Positions 9,930 through 18,100 of a stretch of DNA of 64,000 bases are shown one piece after another. How positions within the stretch are numbered: the first letter of the stretch is position 1; the number at the start of each line of letters is the position of its first letter. The translations under genes and the position numbers were made by a program. The stretch covers positions 5,443 to 69,442 of the forward strand of contig JBCCDA010000010.1 in assembly GCA_039033215.1 (NCBI GenBank). Direction: 5' to 3'. The stretch comes from Thermohalobaculum sp039033215. GTDB lineage: Bacteria > Pseudomonadota > Alphaproteobacteria > Rhodobacterales > Rhodobacteraceae. Below the pieces are notes generated by a model. It did no database searches. It was not told the origin of the DNA and saw nothing but the letters and a program-made list of their open reading frames with translations.

Positions 9930-10523
9930 CTAAACAATTACATCGCGTATGGGTTTGAAGCTGCGGCGATGGTGCGGCGTCACGCCCAGACGCGCCAGCC
10001 CGGCCCGGTGCGCGGCGGTCCCATAGCCCTGGTTGGTCTCCCACCCGTAGCCGGGGTGCGCCGCGGCCAGCTCGGCCATGATCCGGTCGCGGGTGACCTT
10101 GGCGATGATCGAGGCTGCGGCGATCGACAGGCTCAGCCCGTCGCCCTTGGGGATCGCACGGGCGGGCAGGGCGAGATCCCGCGGCACCCAGTTGCCGTCG
10201 ATCAGCAGGAAGGCAGGGGCCGCGGGCAAGGCTGCGACGGCCCGGCACATGGCCAGATCGTTGGCGCGGGCAATGCCGATGGTGTCGATCTCGGCGACCG
10301 GGCCGATGCCGACGCCGACGCTCGCGCGGGCCGAGATCTCCTCGAAGAGCGCCGCGCGGCGCTTGCCCGAGAGCTTCTTTGAATCGTTCAGACCGTCCGG
10401 GATGGACCCCGGGTCCAGGACGACCGCAGCGGCCACTACGGGCCCGGCCCAGGGCCCCCGCCCGGCCTCGTCGATTCCGGCGACGGGCGGGTCGTACTGA
10501 AGCTCGAACGCGAGATCTGGCAT
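9930..10523 (-). CDS. rnhB: Ribonuclease HII
   Basis: Endonuclease that cuts the RNA strand at ribonucleotides in DNA. 197 residues from the chosen ATG (MPDLAFELQY). Family motifs: GIDEAGRGPWAGPVV (catalytic Asp and Glu), LNDSKKLS, LLIDGN and SIIAKVTRDR. An in-frame ATG-initiated extension of 25 residues to 10598 is possible but not family-like. No strong SD is seen at 10523, so the start is less certain than the product. The gene lies immediately upstream of ccrM on the same strand, an arrangement frequent in Rhodobacteraceae. Confidence 0.93.
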   Translation of the reverse strand: MPDLAFELQYDPPVAGIDEAGRGPWAGPVVAAAVVLDPGSIPDGLNDSKKLSGKRRAALFEEISARASVGVGIGPVAEIDTIGIARANDLAMCRAVAALPAAPAFLLIDGNWVPRDLALPARAIPKGDGLSLSIAAASIIAKVTRDRIMAELAAAHPGYGWETNQGYGTAAHRAGLARLGVTPHHRRSFKPIRDVIV

Positions 10524-10589
10524 GGCGACAGTGTCGGGGTGTTGCGCGGCCGCGGCAAGGCAAAGTCGCCACAGTGTCGGCGCGATTGG

Positions 10590-10622
10590 CATACGCAAGT
10601 CATACGCTTGTCATACCGGTGG
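10590..10622. repeat. Three 11-bp direct repeats upstream of rnhB
   Basis: Three consecutive 11-bp units beginning CATAC start at 10590, 10601 and 10612 (CATACGCAAGT, CATACGCTTGT, then a weaker CATACCGGTGG). The spacing equals about one DNA turn, as for an operator array. The surrounding stretch 10524-10859 holds no convincing gene; it also contains the hairpins at 10763 and 10818. Confidence 0.45.
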
Positions 10623-10762
10623 ATTTCGGGCGGAAGGGACCGCGCGGCTGGGCATCCGCGTTTGTCTGGTGGGTGCAGGCAACACAGTGATCGAAGCGCG
10701 AACATCAACCTTCTGTTCCACCCCTTCAGAGAACATCAAGGTCTGAATGGACGCACGTCGGG

Positions 10763-10780
10763 TCGGGCCGGGCGGCCCGA
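10763..10780. other. 7-bp stem inverted repeat with GGGC loop
   Basis: TCGGGCC (10763-10769) and GGCCCGA (10774-10780) flank GGGC. It lies in the gene-free stretch between rnhB and the radical SAM gene; no T run follows on either strand. Confidence 0.35.
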
Positions 10781-10817
10781 GCGGCAAGCCATAGGCGCCG
10801 CCGCGAGACGAAGGAAT

Positions 10818-10841
10818 CTCCGGACTGCTTGCAGACCGGAG
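10818..10841 (-). terminator. Hairpin downstream of the radical SAM gene
   Basis: CTCCGG-A-CTGC, then TT, then GCAG-A-CCGGAG: a 24-base near-perfect inverted repeat with one A-A mismatch. It begins 18 bases past the stop of the radical SAM gene on the minus strand, so it is a likely terminator. Confidence 0.55.
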
Positions 10842-10859
10842 CCCGTTTGCCTCGCAGGT

Positions 10860-11969
10860 TCAGAGGCCAAGGCTCAGTTGATCACCCGCTCTTGGCGGTA
10901 CCCGGAAGAGGTCTCGCCGCAGTGGTGTCGGGGTACGGTCCAGGCCATGGCGCTTCACCGCCAGATCGAACCTGCGGCGCAGGATGTCGGCGTGAACGCC
11001 TTCGCCGGACATCCGCCGGAACCATTGCGCGTCGTAGTCCTTTCCGCCATGCATCTCCCGCACGCGCCCCATGACCTTGTTGGCCCGGTCCGGATAGGTG
11101 CGCGTCAGCCAGTCCCGAAACAAGGGTGCCACCTCCAGCGGCAGTCGGAGCGCGATGTAGGTCGCATGCGTGGCTCCGGCGTCCGCCGCGGCCTGCAGCA
11201 GCCGCTCGACCTCGTGGTCCGTCAGCCCTGGTACCACGGGCGCGAGCGCGGCCACCACCGGCACCTGCGCCTGGGCCAGCATCCTGATCGCAGCGATGCG
11301 CCGGGCGGGTGCCGCGGCCCTTGGCTCCATCGCGCGCGAGACCGCGTTGTCCAGCGTTGTGAGCGAGACCGAGACCCGCGCCAGCCCCGCGCGCGCCATC
11401 CGCCCCAGGATGTCGGTATCGCGCATGATCAGCCCACCCTTGGTGGTGATGGTGACGGGGTGGCGGTGCTCCCACAGCACCTCGAGGATCTCGCGCATGA
11501 TCCGCCACTGTTTCTCGATCGGCTGGTAGGGGTCGGTGTTGGTGCCGAGCGCGATGGGCGCCACCGAATACCCCGGGCGCGCCAAAGCCTGGGCAAGCAA
11601 CTCCGCCGCGCGCGGTTTCGCAAAGAGCCGCGTCTCGAAGTCCAGCCCGGGCGAGAGGCCCAGATGCGCATGCGTGGGGCGCGCAAAACAGTAGATGCAG
11701 CCATGCTCGCAACCCCGGTAGGGGTTGATCGATCGGTCGAACGGCACGTCGGGCGAGCTGTTCCGGGCGAGGATCGTACGCGAGCTGTCGATGTCTACCC
11801 GCGTCGGGACGGGTGTGTCGGGGTCGTGGGCCCAGCCGTCGTCGGTGGCCTCGGCGTGTCGGCGGTCGTAGCGCGACGCCATGTTCAGCCCGGCCGCACG
11901 CCCCCGGCGCGCATCGGCGGGGACGGAACCGGGTGTCTCATCGGGGAACAAGGGCTCGGTCACGGGCAT
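10860..11969 (-). CDS. PA0069-type radical SAM protein (SplB-like)
   Basis: 369 residues from the ATG at 11969. The cluster motif C87-x3-C91-x2-C94 (GCEHGCIYC) binds the SAM-cleaving 4Fe-4S cluster; the surrounding INPYRGCEHG and ALGTNTDPYQPIE are hallmarks of the SplB-like / PA0069 group. No lesion-specific residues of true spore photoproduct lyase are claimed, and function is unknown. GAGGAG touches the ATG at 11969 but lies 6 bases before an in-frame GTG at 11963, so the true start may be that GTG. A longer frame to 12191 overlaps the divergent hydrolase and is rejected. Confidence 0.88.
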   Translation of the reverse strand: MPVTEPLFPDETPGSVPADARRGRAAGLNMASRYDRRHAEATDDGWAHDPDTPVPTRVDIDSSRTILARNSSPDVPFDRSINPYRGCEHGCIYCFARPTHAHLGLSPGLDFETRLFAKPRAAELLAQALARPGYSVAPIALGTNTDPYQPIEKQWRIMREILEVLWEHRHPVTITTKGGLIMRDTDILGRMARAGLARVSVSLTTLDNAVSRAMEPRAAAPARRIAAIRMLAQAQVPVVAALAPVVPGLTDHEVERLLQAAADAGATHATYIALRLPLEVAPLFRDWLTRTYPDRANKVMGRVREMHGGKDYDAQWFRRMSGEGVHADILRRRFDLAVKRHGLDRTPTPLRRDLFRVPPRAGDQLSLGL

Positions 11970-12014
11970 CTCCTCGGTTAGAACATTAATAGAACATTTT
12001 CTGATTCTCCAAGT

Positions 12015-12977
12015 GTGATCCGCTCGACAGCCCGGCTGTCGCTTGTTACGTGGGAACCAGTGAGAACAGCGGGGTATCAGGTGCAGATTCGAACGATCGA
12101 GGCCGGTGTTCTGGCGGTCAGCTATGCTGTTTGGGGCCCGGAAGACGGGTGGCCCTGCGTGCTTGGCCACGGGTTTCCCTACGATGCGCATGCCTATGCG
12201 GAGACGGCCCCGATGCTTGCCGACGCCGGCGCCCGTGTGATTGTTCCTTGGCTGCGGGGATACGGGGCGACGCGCTTTCTGTCGGCCGAAACGCCTCGAT
12301 CAGGCGAGCAAGCGGTGCTGGGCGCAGACATGCTTGCGTTCCTCGACGCGCTGGGAATCGAGAAGGCGGTGCTTGGCGGGTATGACTGGGGCGGACGGGC
12401 CTGCTGCATCATTGCCGCCCTCTGGCCCGAGCGGGTCCATGCGCTTGTTTCGGGCAATTCCTACAACATCCAGAACATCGCGAAGGCCATGGACCCCGGC
12501 CCCGCCTCGGTCGAGGCGGCGAACTGGTACCAGTACTTTTTCCATGCCGAGGCCGGGCGCAACGCGCTCGAGCGTGACCGGCGCGATGTCGCCCGCCAGC
12601 TCTGGCGGATGTGGTCGCCCGAATGGCGGTTCTCAGTGGCTGAGTTCGAACGCTCGGCAGCCGCCTTCGATACGCCGGATTTTGTCGACGTGGTCATCCA
12701 CTCCTACCGTCATCGCTATGGGCTGGTCCCCGGGGATCCTGCGGCCGCGGGGATCGAGGCACGCTTGGCCGAACAGCCGCCGATCACCGTGCCTGTGATC
12801 ACGATCGACGGTCAGGCCGACCGTGTCGGGACGCGCACGGCACACCACCGGGATCGCTTCAGGGGGCCCTACGACTACCGTGTGTGGCACGGGGCGGGGC
12901 ATAACCTGCCGCAGGAGCGCCCGCGTCTCTGGGCGGCGGCGGTCTTGGATGCGCGGGCGTTGGCGGGCGGAGACTGA
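12015..12977 (+). CDS. Alpha/beta hydrolase (epoxide hydrolase / haloalkane dehalogenase-like)
   Basis: About 305-320 residues. It has the fold-typical HGFPYDAHAY oxyanion region, the nucleophile elbow GGYDWGGRA (Asp as nucleophile, as in epoxide hydrolases and dehalogenases rather than Ser esterases), a cap region, and a late His in GAGHNLPQERP. The GTG at 12015 opens the frame; a GTG at 12060 (VRTAGYQVQ) is a credible alternative because the conserved region starts after it. Substrate unknown. It is divergent from the radical SAM gene and convergent with pbpC. Confidence 0.85.
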   Translation: MIRSTARLSLVTWEPVRTAGYQVQIRTIEAGVLAVSYAVWGPEDGWPCVLGHGFPYDAHAYAETAPMLADAGARVIVPWLRGYGATRFLSAETPRSGEQAVLGADMLAFLDALGIEKAVLGGYDWGGRACCIIAALWPERVHALVSGNSYNIQNIAKAMDPGPASVEAANWYQYFFHAEAGRNALERDRRDVARQLWRMWSPEWRFSVAEFERSAAAFDTPDFVDVVIHSYRHRYGLVPGDPAAAGIEARLAEQPPITVPVITIDGQADRVGTRTAHHRDRFRGPYDYRVWHGAGHNLPQERPRLWAAAVLDARALAGGD

Positions 12978-13005
12978 TCGGGTCCGGTGCCCAACGTTCA
13001 GGCCG

Positions 13006-13027
13006 ACCAGGATTGGGCGATCCTGGT
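13006..13027. terminator. 8-bp stem hairpin between the hydrolase and pbpC
   Basis: ACCAGGAT (13006-13013), loop TGGGCG, ATCCTGGT (13020-13027). It lies 28 bases past the alpha/beta hydrolase stop and also follows the repeat element at 13038 when read on the minus strand. Confidence 0.65.
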
Positions 13028-13037
13028 GACCGTTAAA

Positions 13038-13058
13038 GGTATTTTGGGCCAGATGAAG
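13038..13058 (-). repeat. Copy 1 of a 3'-end repeat element (CTTCATCTGGCC type)
   Basis: Read on the minus strand it begins CTTCATCTGGCC and ends AAAATACC, followed within about 10 bases by a hairpin. The 12-base start is identical to the element at 53300-53321, where a hairpin follows in the same relative position. Both copies lie between convergent gene ends. Confidence 0.6.
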
Positions 13059-13063
13059 GGACG

Positions 13064-13082
13064 GCGGCGGTTTGGGCGCCGC
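13064..13082 (-). terminator. Hairpin directly after the pbpC stop
   Basis: GCGGCG (13064-13069) pairs with CGCCGC (13077-13082) around a 7-base loop, abutting the pbpC stop codon at 13083. Confidence 0.45.
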
Positions 13083-15116
13083 TCAGTCGAGGAACACCCG
13101 GGCCTGGGCGGCCTCTCCCCGCCCGTCTATGACCGAGATCGATACAAAGCCGCGCCCGTCCGTGCGCCAGGTGATCTCGCGGGCGAGGCCCATGGTCTCG
13201 ACCGGTTGGCCGTCCACGAGCCAGGTGAAGGGGGCGATCCCGTCGCGGACCTTGAGCGCCAGGAGCCCGCGGACCGTCTCGATCCGCGCGCCGTCGGGCG
13301 GGAATGCGATCTTGGGGCCGGTGTCCAGGGGCGCACCGAGGGGGCCGCGCACCCGGCGCAGGGGGGCAGGCAGGGCATCATGGCTGACGATCATGACGTC
13401 CGCTGGCGGGGGCCGCAGGGGATAAGGCGCCGTCTTCAGGCGGGAGAACGCCTCGAAGAGAACCGGAGCGGCCGTCCTGATCCCGGTGATCCCGGGTACC
13501 GGCGCCGCATCGGGGCGCCCGACCCAGATCCCGATGACATGGGCACCGTCGAACCCCACGGCCCAGGCATCACGGTGCCCATAGGAGGTGCCGGTCTTGA
13601 AGGCGAGTTGCCCGCTCAACGCGGCTGTCGGCGCAGGCGCGCCCGCCAGCACATCAGCTACCTGCCAGGCGGCGCCCGGGGCGAGGACGCGCGGGCCCTC
13701 GGACACCGGGCCTGGGACGTCGCGCAGCTTGACCGCCCGCCCGCCACGGGCAATCGCGGCATAGGTGGCCACCAGACCCTCTAGCCGCAGCCCCAACCCG
13801 CCAAGCGCGATGGCCAGCCCTGGCTGATCGGCGCGAGGCAGGCGTGGTTGCGCGCCCGCGCGGCTCAGACGCACCAGCATCTTGGCGGGGCCAACGGCAT
13901 CCAGAAGCGTGACCGCGGGGACGTTCAGCGAACGTTGCAGTGCCGTGCGCACCGTCACGGTCCCGTGGTAGTCATCGCCGAAATTCGTCGGCACATAAGC
14001 GCCGAAAGCGACCGGGCGGTCATCAACGAGGCTTTCGGGGTGGGCATGACCGTCCGCGAAGGCCAAGCCGTAGATCAGGGGCTTCAGGGTCGAGCCGGGC
14101 GAGCGCACGGCGCGGGTCATGTCCACGAAACCGTCGCGGCTGAGCTGATCGAGGCCGGGCGAGCCGACCCGGGCCAGCACCTCGCCTGTCGTGTGATCCA
14201 GAACCATGACGGCCATGGAGACCGAGGGATGCATCGCGCCCGTGCGTTCGCGTACCAGCGCTTCAAGGCGGCGTTGCAGCCCGGCATCCAGGGTTGTCCG
14301 GTGGGTCTGCGCGGTGGGGGCCTCGGATATCAGCCGGTCGGCGAGGTGAGGGGAGAGCTGCGGGAAGGCCCGGCGGGCGTTGGGCACGCCTTCGGTCTTG
14401 GCTGCCTGGGCATCCCCGATCGCCAGCGCGCCGTACCGGACAGCGCGGCTGAGCACCCGGTCCCGGGCCGCGCGCGCTGTTACGGGATGGCGGTCCGGAC
14501 GTCTTGCCACCGGGGACTGGGGCAGGGCGACCAGCAGGGCGGCTTGGGCGGGGGCGAGCCGGCGGGGTTCCTTGCCGAACCAGGTCAGCGATGCGGCCCG
14601 CACGCCCTCGATGTTGCCGCCGAAGGGCGCGAGCGTCAGGTACAGCCCCAGGATCTCGTCCTTGGTGAGCCGCCGCTCCAACGCGAGGGCAGTGCGCATC
14701 TGGTGCAGCTTGGCCCCGATGGTCCGCGTCTGCCCACCCTCGAGCAAGCGCGTGACCTGCATGGTCAGCGTCGATGCACCCGAGACCGCGCGCCCGTTGA
14801 CGGCGGCCTGGCCCGCGGCCCGCAGGATGGCGAGCACGTCGACACCGTTGTGGCGGTAGAACCGCCGGTCCTCGTAGGCGAGAAGCTGCGCGATGTACCC
14901 GGGATCGACCTCGGCGACGGTGACGGGCAGACGCCAACGCCCGTCATCCACCTGATAGGCGCGCAGGAGGCGACCGTCGCGGTCGAGGACCGTGCGGGAT
15001 GTCTGGGCGTCCAACGGGGGCAGCGGAGCCGTCGCAATCCAGGTGTCGAGCGCGATCCAGCCCGCAGCAGTCCAGAGCCCGGCGGCCAGCCCCCATCTGA
15101 GCAGGCGGCGACGCAT
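13083..15116 (-). CDS. pbpC: Penicillin-binding protein 1C
   Basis: Bifunctional peptidoglycan synthase, 677 residues, anchored by an N-terminal TM (about 7-25). The GT51 transglycosylase has YEDRRFYRHNGVD (catalytic E82) and GASTLTMQVTRLLEG. The transpeptidase has SxxK as S342-T-L-K345, SLN 396-398 and KTGTS 507-511. The last 90 residues match the PBP1C C-terminal domain. Its ATG overlaps the TGA of the alpha-2-macroglobulin gene (TGATG), so the two are co-translated. The same pair exists in E. coli (yfhM-pbpC) and is thought to combine protease trapping with wall repair. Confidence 0.95.
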   Translation of the reverse strand: MRRRLLRWGLAAGLWTAAGWIALDTWIATAPLPPLDAQTSRTVLDRDGRLLRAYQVDDGRWRLPVTVAEVDPGYIAQLLAYEDRRFYRHNGVDVLAILRAAGQAAVNGRAVSGASTLTMQVTRLLEGGQTRTIGAKLHQMRTALALERRLTKDEILGLYLTLAPFGGNIEGVRAASLTWFGKEPRRLAPAQAALLVALPQSPVARRPDRHPVTARAARDRVLSRAVRYGALAIGDAQAAKTEGVPNARRAFPQLSPHLADRLISEAPTAQTHRTTLDAGLQRRLEALVRERTGAMHPSVSMAVMVLDHTTGEVLARVGSPGLDQLSRDGFVDMTRAVRSPGSTLKPLIYGLAFADGHAHPESLVDDRPVAFGAYVPTNFGDDYHGTVTVRTALQRSLNVPAVTLLDAVGPAKMLVRLSRAGAQPRLPRADQPGLAIALGGLGLRLEGLVATYAAIARGGRAVKLRDVPGPVSEGPRVLAPGAAWQVADVLAGAPAPTAALSGQLAFKTGTSYGHRDAWAVGFDGAHVIGIWVGRPDAAPVPGITGIRTAAPVLFEAFSRLKTAPYPLRPPPADVMIVSHDALPAPLRRVRGPLGAPLDTGPKIAFPPDGARIETVRGLLALKVRDGIAPFTWLVDGQPVETMGLAREITWRTDGRGFVSISVIDGRGEAAQARVFLD

Positions 15117-18100
15117 CAGCGCGCGGCCACCACGCTCACGCGGCCGGCGGCGGTCCAGGCGCGGAAGTCGGGGCGGTACATGTCCTCGACGATCGCGGCG
15201 GGGTGGTGGAACGTCCCGGGCGAGACCGCACGGACGATGTAGGCAATCCTGATCTCGCCCTGCCCGCTATGGTCGACCGCCGCGAGGAAGCGGTCGGACC
15301 GGAACTGCGCGGACTGGACGTCGGCGGTCAGCTCCAGCCAGTCCAGCGCGCCGACAGCGCCCGCTTGCAGCAGGTTGGGATTGTCGATCTCGAAGCCCGC
15401 GGGCAGCGCGTCGTCGATCATCAGCCGGGCGCGCCGGTCGATGTCGGCGCGCACGGTCACGACCACGGCCAGCCGGGCATTCTGGGCGACCGTCTCAGGC
15501 GAGACGGCCTCCCCTCCCAGCGAGTAGTAGGCGCGGCTGATCGCGTAGCCGTTGCCGCCGGCGGCAGGGGGCTCGGCCGGCACGCCGAAGGTCGAGAGGA
15601 CCGCCATCGTCGGGGCGGTGCCGGTGTTCTCGATCACCACGGGCCGGGCCAGCGCATCGTCATAGAGGCGCACCAGGGGTCCGCTGACGGGCACGCCGTC
15701 GACCGCCAGCCCCTCGGCCGCCCGGTCCACGAGCGCGCGTGTGGCCAGCAGCATCCACATCTTCTCCTGCGTCGACGTCCAGGTGCGGTCGCGGGCGCTG
15801 ATGGCGTCGGCAAGACGCTGGACGTTCACGGCAGTCGACCGCGCCTCGGCGGCCAGCGCGATCACCGCCGCCCCGTCACGCAGGTGCGAGCCATAATCGG
15901 CGCGCCAGCCGCGCCCGTCTTCCGGCCGCTCCAGCGCCTGATCGGCCGCGAGGCGGAACATGGCATCCGCCCGTGTCTGCTCGCCATAGAGCGCGAGCGC
16001 TGCGCCCAGCTGCGCCTTTGCCATGGGGGTTGCGAAGTTCTGTGCGCGCGCGTCGGCATAGTAGCGCAAGTCCCCGATCGACGCCCGGCCCTCCTGCGCG
16101 ATCACCAACAACGCGTAGGCGATGTCCTCGCCGCCCCTGTCGAAGTCCGACACGTAGGACAGTTCCGACGTCAGGTTGTCGAGCGCCATCTGGAACGCCA
16201 CGTCCGGGACGTCGTAGCCTTGCGTCCGCGCCCGGCTGAGGAAGTCGGTCACATAGGCATCCAGCCAGAGATCCCCCCGGTCCGGGCGCCAGAGCCCGAA
16301 GGAGCCGGAGGAGGACTGGTTCTCAAGCACCCGGGCAATGGCGGTGTTCACTCGCTCTGCCACCGGTTCCTCGCGCGTGATGCCCATCGCGGCGGCGACC
16401 TGGTCCAGGTACAGCAGCGGCATCGCGCGCGAGATGGTCTGCTCGGTGCAGCCGTAGGGGTAGCGGTCAAGCTCGACCAGCAGCCCCGCCGCGTCGAACT
16501 GCGCCACGGGGCCAAGCGCGAGCGAGGCCCGCCCCGTCCCGGCCTCGAGCCCGTCGAAGGTCCCCGCATCGACGATCAGCCGGCCCCCTGCGGCAAGGGT
16601 GATCCGGTTCCGGCGCGAGATCTCGGGATCATTCAGCCGCACCGGCAAGGTGATCGTCTTGGTCAGCGTCTGTCCGCCCGGCGTCAGTGTGCGGATGCGC
16701 AGGCGCGGGTCGCCGATCTCGGACGCGGTGATGGGCACTGAAATCCGCTCGATCTGGCCTTCCTGCAGGGTGACCCGTCGGCCCGCATCGGCGGGGTCGA
16801 ACTGGATCCCGCCGTCGAGGTTCTCGAGCAGCACGCCCACCTCGCCCGTCGGGCCTTTGGCGTGCGCCACCTCGATCAGGACCCGCGTGCGGTCACCGGG
16901 CGCCAGGAAGCGGGGCACGGAGGCCTGCACGACGATGGGATCGCGCACGAGGATGTCCTTCTCCGCGCCGCCCACGGCCGTGTCCGTCCAGGCGATTGCC
17001 ATCAGGCGCACGGTGCCGTTGAAATCGGGCAGCTCGAAGTTCGCGGTCGCGGTGCCGTCCGGCCCGACCGTGACGACGCCGGAGAAGTAGGCGACCAGTT
17101 CCTCGGTCGGCGGTGGCGCGTCGAGCCGTGCCGCCGCGGCATCGCCGCCCGAGCGCAACCGGCCGCGCACGCCCTGCATCCCGTCGATCAGCTTGCCGTA
17201 GAGATCACGCATCTCCACGCCCAGCGCGCGCTGGCCGAAATAGTGCCCGTCCGGATCCGGGCTGTCGAAACCGGTCAGGTTCAGGATGCCGAGGTCCACG
17301 GCGGCGATGGTGACATAGGCCTGCTGGCCCGGGGCGAGGTTCGCGAGCCGCACGGTCGCGGGCAGGGGAGCACGGGGGGCCACCTCGTCGGGTGTCGTGA
17401 ACTCGACCTGCAAGGCACGCTCAGCCGGGTCGACCTCGGCCCAGGCAAGGCCCAGCGCGCGCGCCGGGTTGCGCTTGGCGGCCACGTCCATCGGCCGGAT
17501 CAGCGTCGCGGTGATATAGGCGCCGGGGCCCCAGTCGTCGCTGACGGTGAGCTCGACCGTGGTCTCGCCAGGCTCGACGTCGATCGTCTGCGTCTCGATC
17601 AGCCGGTTATCGACGACGGCGATCAGCACCTTGCCCGCGTCGCGGGGCTTGAGGCGCAGGCGCACCGTCTCGCCGATCGCATAGCGTTCCTTGTCGAGAC
17701 CGATCTCGAGCACGTCCGGCGTGTCGGTCGCGGCCCCGCCGGTGTACCAGCCCGCGTAGAAGCCCAGCGTCGCCATGACCTGGGTCTCACCGCCCAGTGC
17801 GGCGAGCCGGATCTCGTAGGCTCCCCACTCGACGGGTGCCTCGACGATCACGCGCCCGTCCTCGGCAAGCGCGACGGTGCCGTTCGCGATACGCTCGCGC
17901 GTCGTGATCGCCTCGTAGCTCCAGCGCCCGTCATGGCGGTACCATTGCCAGTCGGTGTTCACCCGGCTGATCGTCCAGCCGACCTGATCGAGCGCCACCT
18001 GCTGGCCGTCCGGGCCGACGGCGATGACCTCGAACCGCGCGTTCGAGCCTTCTTCGGCCTGGCCTTCGAAGAGCGGACGGATCCCGATCTGGACGCTCTG

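Noticed and set aside
10742..10860. Possible tRNA or structured RNA gene in the stretch upstream of rnhB
   Set aside because: The stems at 10763 and 10818 do not form a cloverleaf, no T-loop GTTC-A at the right distance and no CCA-compatible acceptor stem were found.
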